DNA of 11,061 nucleotides, taken from NCBI GenBank assembly GCA_946885925.1, contig CAMPHP010000046.1, forward strand, positions 1 through 11,061, given 5' to 3'. Under the pieces are notes generated by a model. The model did not search any database. It saw only the letters and a program-made list of their open reading frames with translations, and was not told the origin of the DNA. Both the position numbers and the translations under genes were made by a program. Shown one piece after another: positions 1 to 7,016 of the stretch. Origin of the DNA: an uncultured Litorilinea sp. (GTDB lineage Bacteria > Chloroflexota > Anaerolineae > Caldilineales > Caldilineaceae). How positions within the stretch are numbered: position 1 is the first letter of the stretch; each line of letters starts with the position of its first letter.

Positions 1-2
1 GT

Positions 3-89
3 TTTGAGGAAGGTTTCTGTGAAGTTCGAGCGAATTGCCCCCAAGCATCTATCTACAAGTTATGTCAACAATCCATAGAAACCTTGTGA
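3..89 (+). CDS. Possible C-terminal tail of an upstream gene (partial)
   Basis: Frame 3 is open from the window edge to a TGA at 87-89 and would encode a 28-residue tail with three cysteines, ending in KLCQQSIETL. The stop lies 9 bases before the regulator start at 99. That start has no Shine-Dalgarno site, so translational coupling to an upstream gene would make sense. Frame 1 is also open, to a TAG at 76-78, so the reading is ambiguous. No family can be assigned from this fragment. Confidence 0.22.
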   Translation, partial: FEEGFCEVRANCPQASIYKLCQQSIETL

Positions 90-98
90 AATATACCT

Positions 99-743
99 AT
101 GCCTGACCGCGCCTTACGCATCCTCATTGTCGCGGCCGATGCGCTAACGCGTGCTGGCCTTGCTGCCATTCTCGCCACGCAGCCTGGTCTGCAAGCTGTC
201 GGCCAACTTCAGCCTACCGACGACCTAGACGATGCCCTAGCCATCTTTCAGCCTGATGTGCTGCTCTGGGACATCGGCTATGCCGCCGAAGAGAGTTTGG
301 AAGCGTTGGCTGACTTCACCCAACAAGAATCATCAGCATTCTCCGTCCCTGTCCTTGCTTTGGTGGCTGATTCCACCCTAGCCCCTGCTGCGTGGCAAGC
401 CGGTGTGCGCGCTTTAATTCCCCGCAGCGCACCCGCAGCAACCCTCGCTGCTGCGCTTCATGCCGCAGGTGCCAACTTGGTCGTCCTCGACACGCGCGCT
501 GCCAGCAGCATCCTCGTACCTGCCACAACAATACCCGATGTCTTTGAACCCCTGACCTCGCGTGAACGTGAAGTACTGCAACTTATGGCACAGGGTATGC
601 CAAACAAAAGCATAGCCCGCCAACTGGCGATTAGTGAGCACACCGTTAAGTTCCATGTCAATGCTATCTTAAGCAAATTTGGCGCGCAAAGCCGCACAGA
701 AGCGGTAGTGCTTGCCTCGCGTGCAGGTTTGATCCTGCTCTAA
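99..743 (+). CDS. LuxR/NarL-family response regulator with degenerate receiver
   Basis: A 214-aa DNA-binding transcriptional regulator, normal in length for the NarL/FixJ class. Residues about 6-125 form a receiver-like domain; residues about 151-214 form a LuxR-type helix-turn-helix with the typical LTSREREVLQLMAQG start and the SEHTVKFHV recognition-helix region. In the receiver, Asp58 (DVLLWDIG) sits at the phosphoacceptor position. However, the usual acidic pair is Ala13-Asp14, the conserved Thr/Ser is Val89, and the conserved Lys is Arg109 (ALIPRSA). Phosphorylation-driven switching is therefore doubtful, and the protein may respond to a ligand, to a partner or constitutively. No kinase gene is visible nearby. 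The ATG at 99 has no clear ribosome binding site. Two S1C protease genes follow on the same strand after 114 bp and may be its targets or co-regulated genes (inference). Confidence 0.9.
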   Translation: MPDRALRILIVAADALTRAGLAAILATQPGLQAVGQLQPTDDLDDALAIFQPDVLLWDIGYAAEESLEALADFTQQESSAFSVPVLALVADSTLAPAAWQAGVRALIPRSAPAATLAAALHAAGANLVVLDTRAASSILVPATTIPDVFEPLTSREREVLQLMAQGMPNKSIARQLAISEHTVKFHVNAILSKFGAQSRTEAVVLASRAGLILL

Positions 744-857
744 CCACACACCTACCCAAACGATTAGGTGGCCCCTGCGCCAACGGTGGATGCCTTCTAT
801 CTTGTCTCGTGCCATACTGCATGCAGATCGTTTCACCACCTCTTTCAGAAAGGCCCT

Positions 858-1757
858 ATGATGTCTGCTACATTACACGAACTCTCAACGAATATTGCTG
901 AACTCGTAGCCGCGGCTGACCGCCATGTCGTCAGAGTTGAAGGTCGCCGCCGCTTACCCGCTACTGGTGTCATTTACCGCGCCGATGGTCTGATCGTTAC
1001 CGCAAACCATGTCGTAGAGCGAGATGAAAATCTCACCATTGGTCTCCATGATGGCACAAGTCACAATGCCACCCTTATCGGACGCGACCCCAACAGTGAT
1101 CTCGCCCTCCTCCGTGTGGAGGCATCTGACCTACCAGCGGCAACCTGGAGCGAACCGTCCGCGCTGCGTGTCGGTCATATTGTCCTGGCTCTGGGTCGCC
1201 CAGGAAGGACCGTCCAGGCAACGCTTGGTGTCATCAGTGCAATTGGTTCAAGCTGGCGCACACAAGCGGGCGCAGAGATTGAACACTACCTCCAGACTGA
1301 TGTCGCCATGTACCCTGGTTTTTCTGGTGGGCCACTCCTGTCCGCAGATGGCAGCTTTGCCGGACTCAACAGTTCGGCCCTCATCCACGGCATCAGCGTA
1401 GCCCTGCCCGCCCCCACCATCACCCGTGTAGCCAACACGCTCTTGACGCATGGACGTGTCCCCCGGGGCTATCTTGGCATTGGTATCCAGCCCGTACGCC
1501 TAACAGGCGCATTGCAGGAGCGCGCTGGTCAGGAAACAGGCTTGATGATCATGTCGGTTGATGCCGGTGGCCCTGCAGATCAAGCAGGTATAATTCAAGG
1601 CGACATCCTGATCAAAGTAGATGGACAACCCTTGCGCCATGTTGATGACCTGCAAGTCTTCTTGAGCAGTGTCCCCGTTGGCAAGTCCGTTAGCGCACGC
1701 GTGATACGCGGCGGCGATTTCCAAGATCTTACCATTACCATCGGTCAGAGCCAGTAA
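858..1757 (+). CDS. S1C (HtrA/Deg-like) serine protease with C-terminal PDZ domain
   Basis: A 299-aa trypsin-like serine endopeptidase. The protease domain spans about residues 10-200, with the triad His51 (TANHVV), Asp81 (NSDLALL) and Ser156 (GFSGGPL). A PDZ domain covers about 207-295, with a YLGI carboxylate-binding loop and the AGIIQGDILIKVDGQPL core. HtrA proteins normally start with a signal peptide or membrane anchor; here the N-terminus is a short soluble helix, so the enzyme is predicted to be cytoplasmic. The residue before the catalytic Ser is Phe instead of the usual Asn/Asp. Start choice: AGAAAGG at 847-853 is 4 bases from the ATG at 858 and 7 bases from the adjacent ATG at 861, so 861 is equally or more likely. 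An in-frame GTG at 768 would add 30 residues unlike the family. A second S1C gene follows 73 bp downstream. Confidence 0.9.
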   Translation: MMSATLHELSTNIAELVAAADRHVVRVEGRRRLPATGVIYRADGLIVTANHVVERDENLTIGLHDGTSHNATLIGRDPNSDLALLRVEASDLPAATWSEPSALRVGHIVLALGRPGRTVQATLGVISAIGSSWRTQAGAEIEHYLQTDVAMYPGFSGGPLLSADGSFAGLNSSALIHGISVALPAPTITRVANTLLTHGRVPRGYLGIGIQPVRLTGALQERAGQETGLMIMSVDAGGPADQAGIIQGDILIKVDGQPLRHVDDLQVFLSSVPVGKSVSARVIRGGDFQDLTITIGQSQ

Positions 1758-1830
1758 GGTCGAGTAGCCTCAATGTAATAACATGACACACCACAAGCGA
1801 CTCTGAGCGTGCCAGGAAAGGCTAATATTG

Positions 1831-2475
1831 ATGTCCAATCTACTCCAACAAATCAACGATGACATAGCAACGATCAGTGATCGTGTGTTAGAGAGTCTCG
1901 TTCAAATACGCAATGGTCAACGAGGCGTGGGTGCAGGGGCCATCTGGCGCAATGACGGGCTGATCATCACCAACGCCCATGTAGTCTTGGGACGATACGG
2001 CCAGGTCTCCAACAACCTATCCGTCACCCTACGCAATGGTCGTGACTATCCCGCCCAAATCGTGGCCCATGATGCAAGCCGCGACCTGGCAATGCTCCGT
2101 ATCGACGCACCTGAACTTACCCCAATCGAATTGGGAGATTCTCGTCGTCTCAATCCAGGAGATTTCGTCTTGGCGCTTGGCTTTCCCTGGGGTATCAAGG
2201 GCGGAGCCACGTCGGGCGTCGTCATTGGCACCGGAGCCCATCTCCCCGAACTCGGTGATTCCAAACGGGAATGGATCGCTGCCAGTCTTCACTTGCGCCC
2301 CGGTCATTCCGGTGGCCCAATGGTAGATAGCCTCGGTCGGCTGGTCGGGATCAATACGCTTATGAATGGCCCGGAGGTAGGCGTAGCCATACCCGTTCAT
2401 GTAGCACTAGAATTTCTCGAAGGCTCGCACGCTACGCAGCGCCCGCCTGACGCTTCATCCGTTGTTACTGTATAG
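1831..2475 (+). CDS. S1C trypsin-like serine protease lacking a PDZ domain
   Basis: A 214-aa paralogue of the preceding protease, comprising a single trypsin-like domain. The triad is His50 (TNAHVV), Asp85 (SRDLAML) and Ser160 (GHSGGPM). There is no signal peptide, no transmembrane segment and no PDZ domain; after the protease fold ends near residue 197 there is only a short tail finishing in VVTV. The N-terminal helix (LLQQINDDIATISDRV) resembles that of its neighbour, which suggests tandem duplication followed by loss or gain of the PDZ. His159 precedes the catalytic Ser, where Asn/Asp is usual. The segment normally reading TDAAINPG in HtrA is AASLHLRPG here, so the S1 pocket may differ. 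AGGAAAGG at 1814-1821 lies 9 bases before the ATG at 1831; a TTG immediately upstream is less likely. Probably co-transcribed with the first protease (73 bp gap, same strand). Confidence 0.88.
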   Translation: MSNLLQQINDDIATISDRVLESLVQIRNGQRGVGAGAIWRNDGLIITNAHVVLGRYGQVSNNLSVTLRNGRDYPAQIVAHDASRDLAMLRIDAPELTPIELGDSRRLNPGDFVLALGFPWGIKGGATSGVVIGTGAHLPELGDSKREWIAASLHLRPGHSGGPMVDSLGRLVGINTLMNGPEVGVAIPVHVALEFLEGSHATQRPPDASSVVTV

Positions 2476-2483
2476 CCTTGCAC

Positions 2484-2515
2484 AACAAGCAATAAAGAAA
2501 ACAAGCAATAAAGAA
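2484..2515. repeat. 16-bp perfect tandem duplication
   Basis: Two identical adjacent copies of AACAAGCAATAAAGAA occupy 2484-2499 and 2500-2515, just after the stop codon of the second protease. The last seven bases of copy 2 are also the first bases of the long hairpin that follows. Confidence 0.9.
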
Positions 2516-2563
2516 GAGGAAGGGGACGGATGTTTCCACATGCCGTCCCCTTCCTCTTCTTTA
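2509..2563. terminator. Long hairpin between convergent genes, probable bidirectional terminator
   Basis: Perfect 21-bp inverted repeat: the arms at 2509-2529 and 2543-2563 share the core AAGAGGAAGGGGACGG. The inner bases 2530-2533 and 2538-2541 (ATGT/ACAT) can extend the stem past one bulged base. It lies between a plus-strand gene ending at 2475 and a minus-strand gene ending at 2617, as expected for a shared terminator. There is no long U tract on either side (TTTA on plus; an A/T-rich tail on minus), so it is a strong RNA fold rather than a textbook intrinsic terminator. Confidence 0.65.
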
Positions 2564-2616
2564 CCAGAGTTGTCCCGCGCCAGAATAGTCTTACTTCATA
2601 GTTTTACTTCATCCAG

Positions 2617-2907
2617 CTACATTGCCAGCATTGCAGCAACAATCGCGTTCCACTCATCGGCTAGCGATTGCTCAGACACAGGTTGCTTTGCCCGCCGGTA
2701 CCAATAGGCAGCATTACCAGCGTCGCCTTCTACCCGGTGCAAATAGGCATGAACCCACGCCCCGTTAAGGCTGTCATCATTCTGCAAAATCTCGTGAGCT
2801 CCGGCCCAATCACCTTTTGCTTCATGCCAAAGCGCTAGCAACGGTTTGGGCAAATTAGCAGGTGGTTGTGGATTGGTAAGTGATTGGCGAAATTCATCAA
2901 TTGACAT
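2617..2907 (-). CDS. Small conserved-type protein of unknown function (96 aa)
   Basis: A 96-aa soluble protein of unknown role. It begins MSIDEFRQSL, has a proline-rich stretch (PQPPANLPKP), then a helical body with LLALWHEAKGDWAGAHE, GAWVHAYLHRVEGD and NAAYWYRRA, and ends in EWNAIVAAMLAM. The paired helices with W, G, A and Y at regular spacing resemble a TPR-like helical repeat. I recognise the pattern as that of a widespread family of small uncharacterised bacterial proteins but cannot name it. The start at 2907 is favoured because GAAAGGA (plus-strand 2916-2922) lies 8 bases upstream; an in-frame ATG at 2961 would add 18 residues (including two Cys) that look unlike the family. It is convergent with the protease genes and separated from the upstream ABC operon by repeats, so it is probably transcribed alone. 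Confidence 0.82.
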   Translation of the reverse strand: MSIDEFRQSLTNPQPPANLPKPLLALWHEAKGDWAGAHEILQNDDSLNGAWVHAYLHRVEGDAGNAAYWYRRAKQPVSEQSLADEWNAIVAAMLAM

Positions 2908-2979
2908 CTGATAGTTCCTTTCGGGGACACAGTTCTCGGTGCATACATGCTGACCAAGCAACGATCGAGTGACAAACCG

Positions 2980-3026
2980 AATGGGGAGATTACAGCCCTG
3001 TGAGCAAAGACTACAATCTCCCCATT
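2980..3026. repeat. 12-bp inverted repeat upstream of the 96-aa gene
   Basis: AATGGGGAGATT at 2980-2991 and its exact reverse complement at 3015-3026 are separated by 23 bases. It lies 73 bp upstream of the start at 2907 on the minus strand, so it could be an operator or a leader hairpin, or a terminator for transcription coming from the ABC operon. No T tract follows. Confidence 0.6.
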
Positions 3027-3105
3027 ATCCATACCCTCTAAACAATCGCCAAGTTCAGCCAGCACCACGAGATCGCGCGCCCCATCTCGGCCATGCCGCA
3101 TGCCC

Positions 3106-3161
3106 TGTCACTCCTGCCCTGTCACTCCTGCTTTGTCACTCCTGCTTTGTCACTCCGTAGG
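3106..3161. repeat. 14-bp tandem repeat array (3 copies plus a diverged fourth)
   Basis: Units start at 3106, 3120, 3134 and 3148. Copies 1-3 read TGTCACTCCTGC followed by CC, TT and TT. The fourth, TGTCACTCCGTAGG, is at the same time the outer end of the left arm of the adjacent inverted repeat, so the array looks like iteration of the end of that element. Confidence 0.9.
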
Positions 3162-3208
3162 AGTCTCTCTGCTAGATACGATTCCAGAGAGACTCCTACG
3201 GAGTGACA
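3148..3208. repeat. Long inverted repeat, REP/MITE-like or terminator
   Basis: Perfect 24-bp arms at 3148-3171 and 3185-3208 with a 13-base loop. The arm begins TGTCACTCCGTAGGAGTCTC, and its inner part ACTCCGTAGGAGT is itself nearly palindromic. It sits downstream of the ABC operon on the minus strand and could stop transcription, but it lacks a T tract. The TGTCA-CTCC-GGAG layout resembles dispersed intergenic repeats of many bacterial genomes (inference from memory of such elements). Confidence 0.75.
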
Positions 3209-3215
3209 GCGAGTG

Positions 3216-3230
3216 CGCTCTCTAAGAGCG
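3216..3230 (-). terminator. Short GC hairpin just after the ABC operon
   Basis: CGCTCT (3216-3221) and AGAGCG (3225-3230) form a 6-bp stem with a 3-base loop, 10 bases after the minus-strand stop codon at 3241-3243. No T run follows, so termination may instead depend on this hairpin together with the larger inverted repeat beyond it. Confidence 0.35.
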
Positions 3231-3240
3231 GCCCCTTGAG

Positions 3241-5175
3241 CTAATTTAGACTAAACTCTGGTTCCGCTTGTGCCGCCCATTGCATCGTATACAGATTGTA
3301 ATAACGGCCCCGCTTTGCTAAGAGTTCATCGTGCTTACCCATCTCGACGATCTCACCTCGGTCCATCACCACAATCTTATCCGCGCTTACGATCGTGCTC
3401 AGGCGATGGGCGATCACAAACGATGTGCGCCCCTGCATCAGCCGGTCAACCCCATGTTCAATGATCTTCTCTGTGGCAGTGTCTACGCTGCTCGTGGCTT
3501 CATCCAGGATCAGGATGCGTGGGTCAGCCAGCAACGCCCGTGCAAACGAGATCAATTGGCGCTGACCGCCACTCAGATTGACCCCATTTTCCCCCACATC
3601 AGTCTGATAGCCGTCCGATAACCGCGTAATAAATTCGTGTGCTCCCACAGCTTCGGCTGCGGCCTCAATCTCAGCATCCGTTGCATCCAGCCGTCCATAA
3701 CGAATGTTGTCTGCCACAGTGCCCTTAAAGAGAAACGGGTCTTGTAACACAATGCCCAACTGGGATCGCAGGCTACTTTGTGTCACATCACGAATGTCAT
3801 GTCCATCGATCTTGAGCGTACCATCCGTTACATCAAAGAAGCGAGCGATCAAGCGCACGACTGTACTTTTGCCCGCACCCGTCTCACCTACCAGCGCTAC
3901 CCGCTCACCGGGCTTTGCCTGAAGTGTTACACCTCGCAATACAGGCTCTTCTTTCTTATAGAAGAACTGTACATTATCGAACTCCACCGTGCCTCGAATA
4001 GGTGGCAGCGTTGAGGCATTGGGACGATCCTCAATCTCTGGTTTCAAATCTAACAAGTAGAAAAGCCGCTCACAACCAGCCATCGTGGCCTGGAAGGTGT
4101 TATAGCGTTGCGCCAACTCACGAATTGGCTCAAAGAAGCGCTCAACGTAGAGGACGAACGCCACCAATGTTCCTGCTGTTAACGCATCGCCCAGCACGAG
4201 CCAACCACCGACACCCACCACCAGCGCTGTTGCCAATGAACCGAGAAAATCCACACCCGGAAAGAAAAGTGCTGTCAGCGTTGTCGCCTGGATATTGGCG
4301 TCAAAGTAGGAGCGGTTAAGGTCGGTAAAGTGCTTGTAATTCACTGGCTCCCGTGTAAAACTTTGTGTGACACGAATTCCAGAAATCGATTCGTTGAGAT
4401 AACCGTTGATCAGCGACAGGCGCGTGCGTGTCGCACGATACGCAGTACGAACATGCTTGCGCCAGTAGTTCGTGAGGATGAACATCAACGGTATCATGGC
4501 AAAGGTTACGAGCGCCAATTGCCAGTTCAACAACACCATGACAACGATCGTGCCCAACAAAATAAAACCGGATCGCGCTAAGCCGGTAATCGACCAGGTG
4601 ACAAAGTCCTGCAAGATACCCACGTCACTAATCAACCGGCTCATCAAGCGTCCAACACTGTAATTGTTGTGAAAGCTCAACGAGAGCTTGTGGAGGTGGC
4701 GAAACAACTCGCTACGCATATCGGCAACGATCTTGGTACCCACATAGGCCATAATCGCAATGCGTGCGCGGTTCGTAATCCACTCAAACAGAGCCGCCAA
4801 CACAAACATCACAGTCCACCAACGCAACTGCGCCATCGAGCCGGCGCGGATACCCTGGTCAATCGCCATACCAATGATCCACGGGCCTGCCACATTTAAC
4901 AGCGAAGAGATTGCCATCAAGATGACCGACCAAATGGTACGCCCTAGATAGGGAGCCATATAGGCCAACAGCCGCTTGAGCAGGCCAGCATCATACGCCT
5001 TACCAATCGAATCTTCCTCTTCCTCCGGCAGCAGATCGCGCACCTTCTCCTCGCGAATCCGCCGCTCCTCGTCTTCGGCACTGGCTCGCCGCCAAAGCGT
5101 TCGATAGCGCAGAGGGGGTGAATAGGTCTGGGTATGCTTGACCGTTTTGGGTACTTTGATCTCAGTTTCAGCCAT
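3241..5175 (-). CDS. ABC exporter half-transporter (TMD-NBD), catalytically canonical subunit
   Basis: A 644-aa fused membrane/ATPase subunit of a type IV (B-family) ABC exporter. An unusually charged cytosolic N-terminal extension (residues 1-60, rich in Glu/Arg) precedes the six-helix transmembrane domain (about 65-370). The nucleotide-binding domain (about 395-630) has A-loop Tyr406, Walker A GETGAGKST (430-438), Q-loop Gln478, signature LSGGQ (534-538), Walker B ILILDE with catalytic Glu559, D-loop SSVD and switch His590. All ATPase residues are present. Its ATG lies 14 bp after the stop of the other half-transporter, so the two form an operon and most likely a heterodimer. GAGGG (plus-strand 5184-5188) is 8 bases before the start and overlaps the end region of the upstream gene. 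Substrate cannot be deduced; multidrug, lipid or peptide export are all possible. Confidence 0.95.
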   Translation of the reverse strand: MAETEIKVPKTVKHTQTYSPPLRYRTLWRRASAEDEERRIREEKVRDLLPEEEEDSIGKAYDAGLLKRLLAYMAPYLGRTIWSVILMAISSLLNVAGPWIIGMAIDQGIRAGSMAQLRWWTVMFVLAALFEWITNRARIAIMAYVGTKIVADMRSELFRHLHKLSLSFHNNYSVGRLMSRLISDVGILQDFVTWSITGLARSGFILLGTIVVMVLLNWQLALVTFAMIPLMFILTNYWRKHVRTAYRATRTRLSLINGYLNESISGIRVTQSFTREPVNYKHFTDLNRSYFDANIQATTLTALFFPGVDFLGSLATALVVGVGGWLVLGDALTAGTLVAFVLYVERFFEPIRELAQRYNTFQATMAGCERLFYLLDLKPEIEDRPNASTLPPIRGTVEFDNVQFFYKKEEPVLRGVTLQAKPGERVALVGETGAGKSTVVRLIARFFDVTDGTLKIDGHDIRDVTQSSLRSQLGIVLQDPFLFKGTVADNIRYGRLDATDAEIEAAAEAVGAHEFITRLSDGYQTDVGENGVNLSGGQRQLISFARALLADPRILILDEATSSVDTATEKIIEHGVDRLMQGRTSFVIAHRLSTIVSADKIVVMDRGEIVEMGKHDELLAKRGRYYNLYTMQWAAQAEPEFSLN

Positions 5176-5189
5176 TTTTCACGCCCTCG

Positions 5190-7016
5190 CTAGCCCTGGT
5201 CTACACTTGCGGTTGAACGGGACGACACCGACACGGAGACCGGCTCTTCCTCTTGAGCTTCTTGTGCAGCCATAAACTCCTCTTGATCCTTTAATTGCAG
5301 GTCATAAATCTCACGATAAAGCCCTGGCTCTGCCAGGAGCTTGTCGTGCGTTCCCCGCTGGACGATCCGCCCGTTATCTAGCACCAAAATCTGGTCAGCG
5401 CTCTTGAGCGTCAAGAGACGTTGGGCAATGACAAAGGTCGTGCGCCCTTGCATTAGGACAGACAAAGCTTGCTGGATAATGTGCTCAGTCTCGGTGTCTA
5501 CACTGCTGGTAGAATCATCCAAGATCAGAATGCGTGGATCACGCAAGATGGCGCGCGCAATGGCAATGCGCTGCTTCTGCCCCCCACTCAAGGTCACACC
5601 CCGCTCCCCGACCATCGTCTGATACCCCAAGGGGAATTGTGTAATAAACTTATGCGCCGCTGCTGCCTGCGCCGCAGCCTCAATCTCTTCAGCACTGGCA
5701 TCAGGTCGCCCATAAGCAATGTTCTCAGCAATGGTCGCATTGAAGAGAAATGGCGCTTGCAGCACAATACCAATGTGTTCGCGTAAGTTGCGGAGCCGCA
5801 AGCGGCGAATATCCATCCCGTCAACCAACACGCGCCCGCTGGTTGGATCGTAAAAACGAGGAATCAGATTCGTGATGGTTGATTTGCCGGAGCCTGTGGG
5901 ACCAATCAACGCCACCACCTGGCCTGGTTGCGCCTCAAAGTTAATATCCTCCAAGGTGCTCCGTCCAGCCGAGTAGCCAAAACTCACATTCTCAAAGCAC
6001 ACTACCCCACGCACATGCTCTACTTCCACCGCATCCGGTGCTTCTACAACCTCGTTGGGCATGTCAATGATCTCAAAGACACGGGACGCGCTTGCCGCCG
6101 CAGTTGCCGCCAAATTGACCAAGAAGCCCAAGTGCGAAACAGGAGCATTCAACATTAGTACATAGGAGATCATGGCAAAGAGCGAACCGACCGTCATCTC
6201 TCCACGAATCGCCGCCGGTCCCCCAAACCAAAGCAGGAGCAGAATCGCCGTTGAGAGAATAAAGGTAAATAACGGCCAATAATTCGCCCAGATCTTGATC
6301 GATTCATAGCGTTTCTCAAACCACAGCATGTTCTCGCGATCAAACTTCTCCAGTTCATAATCCTCGCGGGCAAACGCCTTGACCACACCAATCCCCGTCA
6401 TGCTCTCTTGCATCGTAGACGAGAGCATACCCATTTGCTCTTGAATCCGGCGGAACATAGGCCGGATAATATTGCCAAAATGAATTGCGGTTGCCACCAG
6501 CGCGGCCAGCGGCACCATCACCATTAATGATAAAATCACACTCTCAAAAAGCATTGCCGTAGAGACGCCGACCACAAGCAGCAACGTCGCCACCAAGTCT
6601 AGCACGCCGATACCCGCAAATCGCTCGGTTTCACCAATGTCACTCGTAGCGCGGCTCATCAGATCGCCGGTTTGAGCACGATCATGAAAGGCAAAAGGCA
6701 GGCTTTGAACGCTGGCGTAGAATTGATTACGCAGATCATAGGAAATCCGGTGCGTCAGCCACTCACCGAAAAAGATGCGTACAAAGGCGATGGCAACACG
6801 TGCAACCGCAATCGCCAGGATCACCCCAGCCGCCCAAAAGAGCATACGAGCCGATCCTTGCGCCAACCCCTGGTCAATGGCCTGTTTTATGATTTGCGGC
6901 ACAGCCAAGTTCATGAGCGTTGCCAAAATCATTGCGGAATAGGCCAACAACACGTGCCGCCAGTGAGGCTTCAGATAACCCAACAAGCGACCATAGATCG
7001 CTAGACGTCCATTCAT
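5190..7016 (-). CDS. ABC exporter half-transporter with degenerate ATPase residues
   Basis: A 608-aa partner subunit and first gene of the operon. The transmembrane domain spans about residues 8-315 and the NBD about 335-575. Motifs seen: A-loop Tyr348, Walker A GPTGSGKST (372-380), Q-loop Gln420, signature LSGGQ (476-480), Walker B ILILD followed by Asp501 where the catalytic Glu is expected (DDSTSSVD), and Gln532 in place of the switch histidine (VIAQRL). These two substitutions are the hallmark of the degenerate site in heterodimeric exporters such as LmrCD, BmrCD and TM287/288 (family knowledge). The signature motif in both subunits is nevertheless canonical. The acidic tail (residues 576-608) is low-complexity and rich in Glu and Ser. 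AGGAG (plus-strand 7024-7028) lies 7 bases before the ATG. No MarR or TetR regulator gene is adjacent. Confidence 0.95.
   Translation of the reverse strand: MNGRLAIYGRLLGYLKPHWRHVLLAYSAMILATLMNLAVPQIIKQAIDQGLAQGSARMLFWAAGVILAIAVARVAIAFVRIFFGEWLTHRISYDLRNQFYASVQSLPFAFHDRAQTGDLMSRATSDIGETERFAGIGVLDLVATLLLVVGVSTAMLFESVILSLMVMVPLAALVATAIHFGNIIRPMFRRIQEQMGMLSSTMQESMTGIGVVKAFAREDYELEKFDRENMLWFEKRYESIKIWANYWPLFTFILSTAILLLLWFGGPAAIRGEMTVGSLFAMISYVLMLNAPVSHLGFLVNLAATAAASASRVFEIIDMPNEVVEAPDAVEVEHVRGVVCFENVSFGYSAGRSTLEDINFEAQPGQVVALIGPTGSGKSTITNLIPRFYDPTSGRVLVDGMDIRRLRLRNLREHIGIVLQAPFLFNATIAENIAYGRPDASAEEIEAAAQAAAAHKFITQFPLGYQTMVGERGVTLSGGQKQRIAIARAILRDPRILILDDSTSSVDTETEHIIQQALSVLMQGRTTFVIAQRLLTLKSADQILVLDNGRIVQRGTHDKLLAEPGLYREIYDLQLKDQEEFMAAQEAQEEEPVSVSVSSRSTASVDQG

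Noticed and set aside
817..826. Perfect 10-bp palindrome CTGCATGCAG between the regulator and first protease
   Set aside because: Single short palindrome without a second copy near it in the window; could be chance, so not called as an operator.
768..857. Upstream GTG extension of the first protease (30 extra residues)
   Set aside because: No ribosome binding site before the GTG, the added residues (with Cys and His) do not look like a signal peptide, and AGAAAGG lies right before the ATGs at 858/861.
2029..2400. Long minus-strand frame opposite the second protease
   Set aside because: Lies entirely opposite a gene with an intact catalytic triad; no ribosome binding site and no protein-like features.
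2908..2961. N-terminal extension of the 96-aa protein to ATG 2961
   Set aside because: Strong GAAAGGA site 8 bases before the internal ATG at 2907; the extension looks non-homologous.
3106..3208. CRISPR array
   Set aside because: Units are 14 bp, directly adjacent and without spacers; no cas genes nearby.
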